Shown one piece after another: positions 21,490-31,764 of a stretch of DNA of 64,000 nucleotides. The number at the start of each line of letters is the position of its first letter. The first letter of the stretch is position 1. The stretch covers positions 253,169,994-253,233,993 of the forward strand of contig NC_073746.1 in assembly GCF_029784135.1 (NCBI RefSeq). The letters run 5' to 3'. The notes under the pieces are model-generated. The model searched no databases. It had not been told where the DNA came from and worked only from the letters and a program-made list of their open reading frames with translations. Source of the DNA: Toxorhynchites rutilus septentrionalis (Eukaryota > Arthropoda > Insecta > Diptera > Culicidae). Made by a program: the position numbers and the translations under genes.

Positions 21490-23575
21490 TGCTACAACCA
21501 GAATAATTCAAGCTTACAATAAGAGCTGCCAGTCAAGGTACGATCGACAGACAGGGATGTACCATGGTACTTCGCAGTGGGATGAATATAGCAAAGCACT
21601 CACTTCGTATAATAAAGAAATCAAAAAATCTAAACGTAAAAATTGGAGGCACACCTGTGAAAATATTGGAAAGACTCTCTAATGGTTTAGGAACTCTCAA
21701 AAAGAGGACGGAAAGTTGACTTCTAAAACATCGAATACCTTGAATTTAATGATGCAAGTTCATTTTCCAGGATCACTACCGGTCTTGAGTGGTAGGACGA
21801 CTCGTATGGATCCACATACTGACTTGCAACAGAATCACACTTTACTGTCTGAAGATTTCAATGATCATACCACTAAACCTGGGCATGAAATGATCAGTGA
21901 CGAGAAGCAAGATCTAGTGAGTTGTATTTTCATTCATGCAAGAGTCGAATGGGCAACACATTCTTTTGATCCTATTAAATCACCGGGTAATCCGTCCTGT
22001 GATGATCCAGAAAAGTGGAGGAACCGTAGTGCCCTGCTTAACAGAAATGTTCAAAGCTAGCTTACGATTGAACTATATTCCTAAGAATTTGCGACAAATT
22101 CTGGTTGTTTTTATTAATGAAGCCAACAAAAAAGATTTAAAAAAAAGTCCAAAATCGTTTAGGCCTATTAGTCTTTCGTCATTTATGTTGAAAATAATGG
22201 AGAAACTAATTGATGACTATTGGCGATCTAACGCAAAACGAAAACGATCGGTGAAACATCTGAATTTTGTTTTTGAACTAAAAAAATGATGCTAATGTAA
22301 CTTAAAACTCAAAAACAAATCACGTATATTTTACTTCCGGGCTTTCCAAGGTAGTTCTCACATGCAGGAATCGTGCATTTTTCTACTTGTGTTTGATTGT
22401 GCTCTCGAATTTCCTTCTTTAATTCAACCATTGTCATTGTCAACATTTTTATAGTTTTCACTACTGAAAGAGGTAAATAAATAACATGTTATATATAAAA
22501 TTGCGCAGAATTAAATTTCTGCGCAATTTTTTTTTGTTAATAGATGCACGCTATTAGTCTTCAATCATTGAATGCATTACAAAAACAATCGTTCACGTAT
22601 CTATTTTCTTCATCTTTTTATCGCCGATACAAAAAATATCCAATGTACAGATTCGGATTTTAAGCACCCGGCTGTTACTTCAGACGCTACTTTCCTCCGA
22701 TGCCCGAAACGTCCGAAGTAACAAAACAGTCAAAACAACACGAAGTCGTATTTCGGTCGTTTTGAGTTTTTGTTTCTTACAGTAGTTGTTATCGATTTCA
22801 GTTCAATTCAACGGGTCATAACAATAATAAACTGTCTTTAGAACGAAATACTGTTTTTTGGATTGTTGTTTAGTAGTTAGTTTCAAATTCTTATCGTGCA
22901 ACGTAATATGTCCAATGTGCAAACGCGGGCAGTCAAAACGTCCAATGTAACATTTGTCGCTCCTTGGCTTCAACTTCAAACTCAAATCACGGAGCAACAG
23001 CTACGATTGGTTTTGGAGAGCTATTCTTGATCGCTAGTGGTGAGAGGAGCGATCAAGATCGATAACTTTTAAGACAATTCGCGGAATAATGTTCGGGTCT
23101 TCAACTTCGTTTTTCTCGAGTTGACGAAAATGTTACATTGGACCTTTTCAAAAGTTACGCGAGAAATAATCTTTTATGATTATAACATTGTAATTTATGG
23201 AAAGAACTACAAACCTTCCCTAAGCTCACATGGCAAAATTTAAAACCATCATCACTTTCACCGCAGCGCCGCCTAGGTGTAGATTTGTACGTTAGATCGC
23301 CAATATCAAATCGCAATATTTGAAATCGACACCACTCAGTAAATTTCAATTTGCATACCAGCCAGGGAAATCCACAGTAACAGCACTTCATACCCTAGTA
23401 ACGAAAATTGAAAAAACACTTGAAGTCAAAGAGTTGCTACTAGCCGCGTTCTTAGATATTGAAGGAGCGTTTGACAGTGCATCCCACAGTTCAATAAGAA
23501 ATTCTAGGATACATCGTAATTTCGGTGAAACTGTTGTGGAATGGATATTTCAAATACTACAAATAAGCTAAATAA
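21490..23575 (+). pseudogene. jockey-type reverse transcriptase relic, interrupted
   Basis: The plus strand reads QWDEYSKALTSYNKEIKKSK and KNWRHTCENIG (linker before the reverse transcriptase), then SPGNPSCDDPEKW, LNYIPKNLRQILVVFINEA, SPKSFRPISLSSFMLKIMEK and DDYWRSN. The frame then stops inside an inserted element and resumes at about 23317 with FQFAYQPGKSTVTALHTLV and LAAFLDIEGAFDSAS, the first catalytic Asp block. Stops and frameshifts occur at about 21680 and 22030. It ends after VEWIFQIL, so the YADD block is absent. This is a different family from the I/LOA-type element because its sequence around these motifs is unrelated and it lies on the other strand. Confidence 0.82.
22220..23303. 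mobile_element. TA-flanked non-autonomous inverted-repeat element (Tc1/mariner-type MITE)
   Basis: TTGGCGATCTAACG at 22220-22233 returns as CGTTAGATCGCCAA at 23290-23303, and both ends are flanked by TA. It splits the reverse transcriptase relic between DDY and the KSTPL block. The 1,084-bp interior has no transposase. It includes a strong 13-bp-arm hairpin at about 22498-22530 (AATTGCGCAGAA ... TTCTGCGCAATT). TA flanks and short terminal repeats suggest mobilisation by a Tc1/mariner transposase. Confidence 0.82.
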
Positions 23576-25101
23576 CGTGTAATCAGGGAGGGGCCACAGT
23601 TACAGTAAAAACCAGGGCCCGAAATCTTCGAAGGTCAAAAATGAGGACCGACTCTACTCTCAGTAGCTTCGCTTCGACTTCGGCAGTCACCGGTAACAAA
23701 AAGTGACTTGACTAGAAATTGAATTAACTAGTTTTGACTAGCGAGGATGACTGGTGAACTAGACTGGTCATTTTAACTGACTCGACTAATGAATACAAAT
23801 CTGCCTCTTCATTCAACTGACTTCAATCCACACTTCCATTTTCTCCTGACACTAATTCATACCCGCGTACGTAATATTATTTTTACGTACATATAAAGAG
23901 GAACGAAAACATGATTTCTGATGCAAAAAAAGAAGGGGCCTAGAAATATATCCTAAGGTGGGCCAACTTGCTAAAACCACTCTTCAGCCATCTTGGAAGT
24001 CTACTGTGTTTTGTTTGTAAACAAAACACAATACGCTAGTGCCGAAGCTCGCTCGTGATCAGTCTGTCTCTTTCACGCTACAAGCCCCTTCTGCTTTCTT
24101 CCGTACTGTTTTCATATACCGCTCCCCTAACCAACTTAGTGACGAAACGGCCTCACCTAGTACCATAGACCCGTCTTGGATAAGTAATGTGCGCTACACA
24201 TACAACATCCTGTCACCGTTCCGTCAATTATTCTCTTGGACTTATTTTATCGACGGTGAACTTGTTGGTGCATATGGATGTTTCCATAATAATTACATGG
24301 AAGAATAATTGACGTAACGTGTCGTGAACGTGGCGTATGTGAATCGCACTTAATTTGTTTATTCCTGTCCGTTGTAAACGCAAAAGCTACATTGCTTTTC
24401 AAAACAGTGTCTCGAGTTACAAGCCCGACCTCTTTGTTGAAAAGTCGACATTGGATTATGTCCTCGCTAAATCCCCAAATTGACACATTCGAGAAAATCT
24501 GCCAGTGTTTAATCAACAGAGAGCGAGAAAAGGTTGAAAGTAAATTCCACGAGAAGAAAGTTATGTTTTTCCTATGATTCGAGTGGCGTGAACCGATAAA
24601 AGTACCCAATAACGGAGTGTTTGCAGTGCTTTTTTGTTTTACCAGTTGGAAAGCATGGGTAAGATCATGAACGAATTACGGAATAATGAAATTTGTGTAG
24701 GTGGATAAACGACGTAACATCTTCGTTCAAGTCCACAATAATTCTCAATGTTGTGTTTTCTTGCGGCCGATTACCAATTGAATTGAATCATATTTCGCCA
24801 AAAGATGATTATTGATAAAGTCCCAAAGGTTATCTGTGTCCACACCCATTACTCTTACCACCAAACCACGTTCAGTCTGCTGACCAAAAGGCGTTTATGC
24901 TGATGTGTAACTGAGCAAATGAGTTTGACTTTCTCCTCTCTCGTCTGGTATCTTATCAAATTGTATCACTCAAAACATGTAAACAATCGCCGGTTTGTTA
25001 TTGTCGGTGTTTTTCTCTGGGCCTTTTAGCTCAACAATCTGTAGATCTTTTTAATAATGGTTATTACTCTAGATTTAGTGAAGTTTTTGTATGATTTACA
25101 G
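23576..25101. other. non-coding DNA upstream of ANKFY1 exons
   Basis: It contains a stretch rich in GACTAG-like words at about 23690-23800 and a 26-nt inverted repeat at 24005-24030. The 3' end is intron, since 25102 follows a splice acceptor. The short first coding exon expected for ANKFY1 was not found. Confidence 0.5.
24005..24030. repeat. perfect 12-bp inverted repeat
   Basis: TGTGTTTTGTTT and AAACAAAACACA are separated by two bases. It may be the end of an unrecognised repeat. Confidence 0.7.
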
Positions 25102-25422
25102 CTAATAGTAACAACGATTCGGTTAAGCTTGAAAAGCACTTAAAACTCCTCAAGGAAGAGTACACAAAGTTGCAGAAAAATTATGCTGAGCTGGAACGAA
25201 AGTATAGTAAGGCAGCTGCTTCTAGTGAGGACCATGAGCTAGGTGAATTCAGCAGCTTTGTCTCACGTCTTGTGATGACCGTTGCAACCCTTTACGGACG
25301 TAAAACCTACTCGGATATTACAGTCAAACTGAAAGACAAAACCATGCCAGCTCATAAATTCGTGCTGAATGCTCGAAGTGAAGAGTGGCGCGAAGAGATT
25401 CTAGCGGAGACAACCGAACTCG
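25102..25422 (+). CDS. Ankfy1: ANKFY1/Rabankyrin-5-like, coiled-coil and start of BTB (exon)
   Basis: The exon follows acceptor GATTTACAG and ends before GTAAGA. Its phase is 1 at both ends and it encodes 106 whole codons. The peptide starts NSNNDSVKLEKHLKLLKEEY, a short coiled coil, then SFVSRLVMTVATLYGRKTYSD and the BTB signature AHKFVLNARSEEW. Order and spacing match animal ANKFY1, an early-endosome Rab5 effector with an N-terminal coiled coil and BTB domain, about 20 ankyrin repeats and a FYVE finger. It joins in phase to the exon at 25486. A tiny first exon with the ATG should lie upstream. An unrelated BTB protein is unlikely because the following exon also matches. Confidence 0.88.
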
Positions 25423-25485
25423 GTAAGAATCGTGCGACTGTTTCAACAATTTAAAAGATCTCTAATACAATTTATTTTCCTCTAG

Positions 25486-25901
25486 ATTGGTCTGACCTCG
25501 ACGCCGATGTTGGATACGCTCTGCTCCGCTGGATTTACACCGACGTCGTGGATCTACAGCACGACTCATTGGCACTGGACTTACTAAGAACATCTCACCG
25601 TTTTAAATTGCCTGGTTTAATGGGACTTTGTGAGCGAGCTTTGGTTTCGTCGGTGTCAGTACGATCGTGTGTTAGATTTTACTGCGTGGCCGAAGAAGTT
25701 GGTGCTGCAAATTTGCTAGAGTACTGTTCTGGGCTTATCTCGACGCACTGGGACGATCTAACGCCACAAGATTTCGAGCACATGTCCGGCCCATTGCTAT
25801 ACAAAATGTTAAAAAGCAAAACAAAGTACCCGTTGCATGCGGCCGTGAGATTGCTTCGAGAGGACGTTGTCTTTCTCTGCCTAGTCGAGAATGATGGCTC
25901 G
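25486..25901 (+). CDS. Ankfy1: ANKFY1/Rabankyrin-5-like, rest of BTB and BACK-like region (exon)
   Basis: Acceptor TCCTCTAG precedes 25486, the split codon gives Asp, and 138 whole codons end in phase 0 before GTGAGT. The peptide contains LRWIYTD, typical of the end of a BTB domain, then RSCVRFYCVAEEVGA, SHWDDL-type ISTHWDDLTPQDF, LYKMLKSKTKYPLH and LREDVVFLCLVENDGS. These are the conserved ANKFY1 segments just before the ankyrin repeats. The 63-bp intron between the two exons is short and normal. No ankyrin-repeat or FYVE exon follows within the window, so either the next intron exceeds 38 kb or this is a truncated gene copy. Confidence 0.9.
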
Positions 25902-27737
25902 GTGAGTACAATATTTTTGCCAGGTTTGATAGAACTCTTGCTACACATCCATGCAGAGCATCTGTTGGGCACACATTGCTTGTTTACATTCGTAGTTTCT
26001 TTGCAGCAGAAACGGATTTAATATCGAACGACGTTCTTGTAAATTATGTGAATATAGATGCGGTCTCTCTACCAGCGCGAATTTGTTCATATAACTAACA
26101 TGAATTTGTGAAACATTTAGGCAAGATATTTCCTGAGTCAGATCTTTTGTGTAACGCATATTAATTAATTTACTAGCACCTATTTCGCGATGTTCATTGA
26201 GCGACTTTCCCATTAGATTTGTATCAAAAATTGTCGGAAAAGGATTATTCACATGTTCGGATCATTATCAAAGGCACAGAGGCTCGAGGTCACGTTCGAA
26301 TGCTTCCTTGTATTTTCCATGGATTGGCCAACTGATGGGTTTTCTCCGTTTCCGATCAATTTGCTTATAAAAATATTTAAATTCTCCGCAGAGCATTCAG
26401 GTACCCGGAAATTATAACTGAGAGTTGATTAATCTTTCTGGCTGAATGTGTCCTTAGATTCAACATAAACAACCGTTTTTTTGGCGGAACTAACCACCGA
26501 TCGCGCCAACTCGTCTATGGGATTGGCATGACCCTTCCAGAACTCAATGAAACTTTCTGGGCGTGAAGACCTTACCTAATTAAGCAACTTGGCACACTTA
26601 GCTTTCCGAAAATTTATCTAGACTATGGAAAAGGCTAAATATTTTTGGTCATTTTTTAAATTTTTTACTCGAAAATGGTAAGTCGCACAAATTGTCTACC
26701 ATCTCATCAAAATCTGAGATGACCATTTTGAGAAAATCGACTTTTAGTTTTTGAAATCGATTCTTTGATTACGATTACGATTTGTAGAATTTCAAAAAAT
26801 ATTTTTTCAGTATTTTTTTCTGAAAATTCAATTATTTTCCTAAAATTCTTCACTTTTTTGTAGGACTTACCATTTACGAAATTCTGAGAACCATTATATC
26901 GGTTTGGTATGAAATTGTCAGTGTTTGGATTTCGTTCAATATCGAATGATACACAATGTGTCATGCAAGTAACCTCTCGCGAAAATATAACCAAATATGA
27001 GTGTATCACAAAGTACGCAGAATAAGAAGGTAGTCTACTCCCTACTTTGCTCAAGTAGTGGTAGGCAAAGAAAAAAAGCAAAAAATATTAATAAACCATT
27101 ATATAAATTCAATCGTTTTTTAATTTTTTAAATTATAACACAAGAACTGCCTCAAAATATGTTCCGAAATGATGAAATAGCAGTTTACTTAATTTTTTTA
27201 ACATTTAGAACAGTACAATCATCGCACCTGTACTGTATAAATAATGCAAAATCGATAAACAAATGTGTGGAGAGGTCATATCGAAGCAGTGTCGTTCCCG
27301 TTCCCGATCCAAGGAGCGAATGCATAGTTTAGCTGAAAACATCTCCGATTAGTTTATCTCATTCGAATTCATTCTGTTCCGGCATCGCGGGACGTGGTAC
27401 TTCAATATTTTGCTGAAGTAAACAAAAACTGTTCAGTATGAAATCGATAAAAAATCACATAAAACGTTACTTGCAGTGAAAAAGCGGTACACTATCGTGT
27501 TTACCATCGGCTCGACTTGCAATGTTGTCAATTTTTATGATGTTTAGAACGTTTAAAATCGATAAATATTGAAAAAACTTCAGAACTTCGAACAAATTGA
27601 GAATTTTTTATTACTTACTTCGTTGTGTATGTAACACATGCGTTCTCCGTGTGTATATATAGGAAATATCCCTTACCTTCTATTCTAAGTACTTTGAGTG
27701 GATCATTCAGATACTTGTATGGATGACAGTAATCACT
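25902..27737. other. AT-rich sequence after ANKFY1 exon, probably intron
   Basis: No exon encoding ankyrin repeats was found. Near 26890-26910 the words ATATCGGTTTGG and ATGAAATT resemble the right end of the element at 53899-54371, which suggests a decayed copy. Confidence 0.5.
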
Positions 27738-28018
27738 TGTGTTCTTCTTATTCTTGAATGGCGTTAACGTTCCCTGTGGAACTTTTGCCGTCTCAACGTA
27801 TGCATTACCTAGCGTCATTTATCAATACATAGTTGAGATTTCTTAAGCCAAATAACACGCCTTGAATGTATTCCGAGCGGCAAGCTCTAGAATACGCGTG
27901 ACCACAGTGCAAGTCGGAAGAAATTTCTTTGACGAAAAATCCACTGACCAGAACGGGAATCGAACCCGAACACCCGGTATGATCATGTGAGACGCTAACC
28001 ACTCGGCCGCGGGTGCAC
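27738..28018 (-). mobile_element. tRNA-headed SINE (Feilai-like)
   Basis: The minus strand starts GTGCACCCGCGGCCGAGTGG, containing a pol III A box (GGCCGAGTGG), with B box GGGTTCGATTCCC about 45 bp on. The body includes TTTCTTCCGACTTGCACTGT, CGCGTATTCTAGAGCTTG and CATTCAAGGCGTGTTATTTG, and ends in an AAGAATAAGAAGAA-like tail. A second copy lies at 56655-56933 and a fragment at 29112-29180. Structure and host fit the tRNA-related Feilai SINEs described from Aedes aegypti, but identity was not checked. Confidence 0.82.
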
Positions 28019-28325
28019 TCACTTGTGTTACAATAAATGATTAAACCAAGAGAGGAACGAACACTGTTGATTGCATATCCGAACTGTACCAAACATCGCA
28101 CACCATTTTCGAAGCCTGCATACAAGTTTGAACCGCATATATCGCCCCGTTCTACTATATCGAAATCCACTGCACAGACAAGTGCTGAGCGAGAAGTGAT
28201 ACAAGAAAAATTACGTCATCATTCGGTCACCATTTGCGGAGAGCAGCGAATAGGAAAAAAGCTAAAACGAGAGAGTTTTTGTTTCTCACTGGAACGGTGT
28301 TGTTAGTAAAACTATGCGGTCTATA

Positions 28326-28500
<175 letters not shown>

Positions 28501-29111
28501 TTCAAGGGCGTTAAAAATGAAAAATATAATCTGACTACCCTCCCATTAGCCTCTATCGAGCTAAATAATCATATAGTTTGCATTCTCTGAGACTTAAGAA
28601 TCAGGATCCGCTAATTAGTTGAATATGAATCATTCGCTTTGCGTAGTTCTAGGTCCTAGTCCTAGAATCTAGGCCGCGAGGTATGGGTGTAGTACATTTT
28701 CCATTATTAGAAAAAAATTGAAAAATCGAACATTTTTTAGTGAGGAGGTAAAGTGGTCACTTGTGGGGGGCAGAGTAGTCACTCGCTCATATCATGCTAG
28801 AAGTGATAGATTTATGCGTGTTTTCTTGACCAAAATTGTTCAAATCATCATTGAAATATTAGGTACATGTATGAAATGATCTAGGCCTATTCACCTAGAG
28901 TCGTAATTGAAATTTTCTAATACGTACGAAAACGTAGTAGGAAACACATAAAGTTTTTCATAATGAGGCTTGGTTTGGTTAAGGTGCCATATTTTTCCTG
29001 GGCCAAAACCACAAAAAGGACTCCTTTAAGAGCATAAGTTGATAAGGTATATCAGCTTTTGAAAACAGAACATTGTCAGTAGTAATCCTTCACTGCAGAA
29101 CTTGCCACCCA
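28501..29111. other. non-coding DNA, no gene seen
   Basis: The words AAGTGGTCACTT and GTAGTCACTC at about 28752-28795 look like a repeat terminus, but no partner end was found. Confidence 0.4.
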
Positions 29112-29180
29112 GAATGCATTCAAGGCGTGTTATTTGGCATAGAAATCTCAAATAAGTACTAATGAAAATGACGCAAGTAA
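29112..29180 (+). mobile_element. SINE fragment (Feilai-like)
   Basis: CATTCAAGGCGTGTTATTTG followed by GCATAGAAATCTCAA matches the 3' half of the SINEs at 27738-28018 and 56655-56933. The tRNA head is absent. Confidence 0.75.
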
Positions 29181-31199
29181 CAAGGTGTTCGCATCGAATT
29201 TGGAATTGGTAAGAATCGGTGCGGCCGAGAGTTGGAGAACTGCAATCATGGATCGGGTTTATTGGCGACACATTGTGTACTGCTACCCACTGCTGATGGT
29301 GATATTCGTGGTTATGCTGAAACGACGGCCTTAGCGTATGAACTCTGCTCCGCGGTTATAAAATGAATGAAAATGTATACTCTGGTTGCTCGTTTTAGTT
29401 GGTACCATTTGAGGAGCACAAATAGGAACACTCAAAACGTAGCATTCAACACCTTTGGATAATGCTTGACGTTTCACAATTGTCCAATTGTTTAGTTCAA
29501 GAAAAATAAAATGTTCATTGTGATAGATGCGTAGAAATATCTTAGCATGTGCTCAGCGTTTTGAATTTAATTGTGCCCCCATATAATTCCGTTAAACGTA
29601 GTCCTAAAACTATGACATTATATACCCGTCTTTATTGCAATTAAGGAAATGATAGATTTCATGAAACAAACTATCGAACAATTGAAAAAATCTTAAGCAA
29701 TAACTAAACGAAAATCCCTCGTTTTGATAGTCGATTAGCTAGTTTTCCGAAATTTGCCTTTTCATTTTCACATTAGTTCGAGCACGCGTGTTACTGCAGG
29801 AATGATAAATCTGAATTGTGATAGCAATTGATACAAAGGAACACAATTATGATTGAGGTTGGAGATCGAGAGAACGAATGTTGTTAAATGAAGAAAGCCC
29901 ATGAGCGATTCATGAAGGATCGAACAGACAACCGTCAAAATGAATGAAAAGGCTACAACTCGAAATTCATCTAACGGGTCAAATGTTTAATTAATCTGGA
30001 GATCATAAAAGTTTGTCTGACAAATTTGGCAGTCATGTTTCGTTGAACTCAGAAGGTGCTATGGGATGGCTCGACAGGATAGCAAACGCGTCTTTATGTG
30101 ACTTGATGAAACTGAAAGATTTACTGTTTACTTCTTACAAGCATTCCGAAGATTCTTTTGAATAGATGAAGCTGAGTGAAAGTATGATATCACAAAAAGG
30201 AGATTTCATATCTGTAGATTAAATCAGTTCGTTTTTTTTAAATAAATTATAAATAAGATAATCGACCAACTCAAACGTATGTAGGGGAACGAGGTGAACC
30301 TTGATTATTATTACAAGCCTCTGTAATTCAAAGCATAATAATCATCACTGATGATAAAGCATACATTCCTGCATATCGCTAGGTTTTCAGTTCCGGAAGA
30401 GAATCGAAAATTGCATCGCAAGCCCCACCTCTTAGTGATTCAGTGATTAGCCAGTCAGAAAAATATTAAGTTTACGGTCTAGCAGCGAGGAGCATTCAGT
30501 ATATTTCAAACCGTGAAGCAGTTTCAGTGTTTCAAACTATAACATTCGGTGGAAAATTTTACAATTATAAGCCTTGAAAAATTTTTCAAGCTTTCTGAGA
30601 GGCTGAGAAATTTCACAATATAGATACATTGTGCAGTGATATGCAATAGGGAAGGCTTTTGGATTGGATGAAAGAATCTCGCGTGTTTTATCATGTTATC
30701 GTTACATTTATATATCACAATAAACTTAAAAACGGAAAACAATATTTCGAGTGTAACAACAGATGTATTATTTACGATCGATCTAAACGTATCAGTCATT
30801 ACGTCATCATGTCTCTCCATATAATCAAAGTGTTCTAGAAAACAACTCCATGGACAAAGGCATGCCTTCACAGAATCGGAATGTGACCCACATTCCAATT
30901 CCATTGCACATTTGTTTTTCTGCTAAAAACTAATGAAATAATTGGAAAATCTACAAAACATCTACCTCGAAAGCCGTTATCGACAACTTTCACAAAATAA
31001 ACAAAATATTCCGTGTAATGTATGTAAACAGCACGTCGTGTAAATAGAATTAAAGTTTCGTCGTATTTTCCGTATCGTTCTACTAATACTATTCGCGGAA
31101 TTTAAAAGAAACTTTAGTTCAAATCTATCAACCTCTAGCTAAGCTCTGCAAAATTCGAAACTACGAGTATTTGAAACTTAATGTCTCGTGTCACGGTCG
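29181..31199. other. non-coding DNA downstream of the Ly6-type gene
   Basis: Sequence next to 31200 on the minus strand should be the 3' UTR of the Ly6-type gene. Otherwise no gene or repeat boundary is recognised. Confidence 0.45.
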
Positions 31200-31412
31200 T
31201 CAGTAATCAATATTTCGTATGTATCGCATCACGTTGAACACAAAAATGACTGCCATCGCGTCCGTATGGTAGCTGTTTTTATCGACCGTGGTTGCGGAAT
31301 TGCACAAAGACCCCCGGCAGAAGCAATAAGTGGAATCGTCTATCGTTTGACATCCTTCCTCGTACGGCTCCTCGATGTGGTGTTCCTTGGTCCAGTTACC
31401 GTTTTTATAAAT
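31200..31412 (-). CDS. Ly6/uPAR-type secreted protein, last coding exon
   Basis: Minus strand: acceptor CATTTTCAG, then 70 codons in phase 0 and TGA at 31202-31200. It encodes IYKNGNWTKEHHIEEPYEEG, then CQTIDDSTYCFCRGSLCN, which holds the last four of ten cysteines and the Cys-Asn pair that ends Ly6/uPAR (LU) domains. The tail after LCN is SATTVDKNSYHTDAMAVIFV and a short remainder. It is only weakly hydrophobic, so a GPI-anchor signal is possible but not convincing. Insect members act at cell surfaces in septate junctions, sleep or neuronal signalling; nothing here shows which role applies. Confidence 0.82.
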   Translation of the reverse strand: MYKNGNWTKEHHIEEPYEEGCQTIDDSTYCFCRGSLCNSATTVDKNSYHTDAMAVIFVFNVMRYIRNIDY

Positions 31413-31531
31413 CTGAAAATGTAATGAGCACGGAATTAATACTGGTTAAAATTCAATTAATTTTTTTTTAATGGAGAATGTAGACGCAGCCCTAATCATC
31501 CTAATCATAAAACAATAATTTAACACTCTAC

Positions 31532-31764
31532 CTGTTCGGTATTTTTCTGCTGTGCACAGTCACGACTGATGGTTTCCTGCTCGGCTTTCAACAGCTGGAG
31601 CTTAAAGATACGCTTCACGCACATCGTTGACCACGGGCAATCAACGGTATAGTAATCGGAGTGGTCGAATTTGGAACACAACTGGGTTTTCGTGTTGTTA
31701 GCGTACCGATTCGGTGGCGCCACCGTGCAGCGGAAACATTTAATCCCGAGGGCAGTGTTTATCT
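31532..31764 (-). CDS. Ly6/uPAR-type secreted protein, second coding exon
   Basis: Minus strand: acceptor TCTCGTTCCAG, two bases finishing a split codon, 77 codons, and donor GTAGAG, ending in phase 0. The peptide begins INTALGIKCFRC, the usual start of a mature Ly6 domain, and contains further cysteines in QLCSK, TVDCPW, TMCVKR and SRDCAQ, six in all. With the 31200-31412 exon this gives exactly ten cysteines. The 119-bp intron between the two exons is typical. Phase-1 entry fits a signal-peptide exon upstream on this strand, which is proposed at 58440-58491. Confidence 0.85.

Noticed and set aside
24039..24308. 89-codon open frame
   Set aside because: No homology pattern, no splice context and a position beside an inverted repeat; treated as non-coding.
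27950..28018. tRNA gene on the minus strand
   Set aside because: A and B boxes are present, but there is no closing acceptor stem and the sequence continues into a SINE body shared with 56655-56933.
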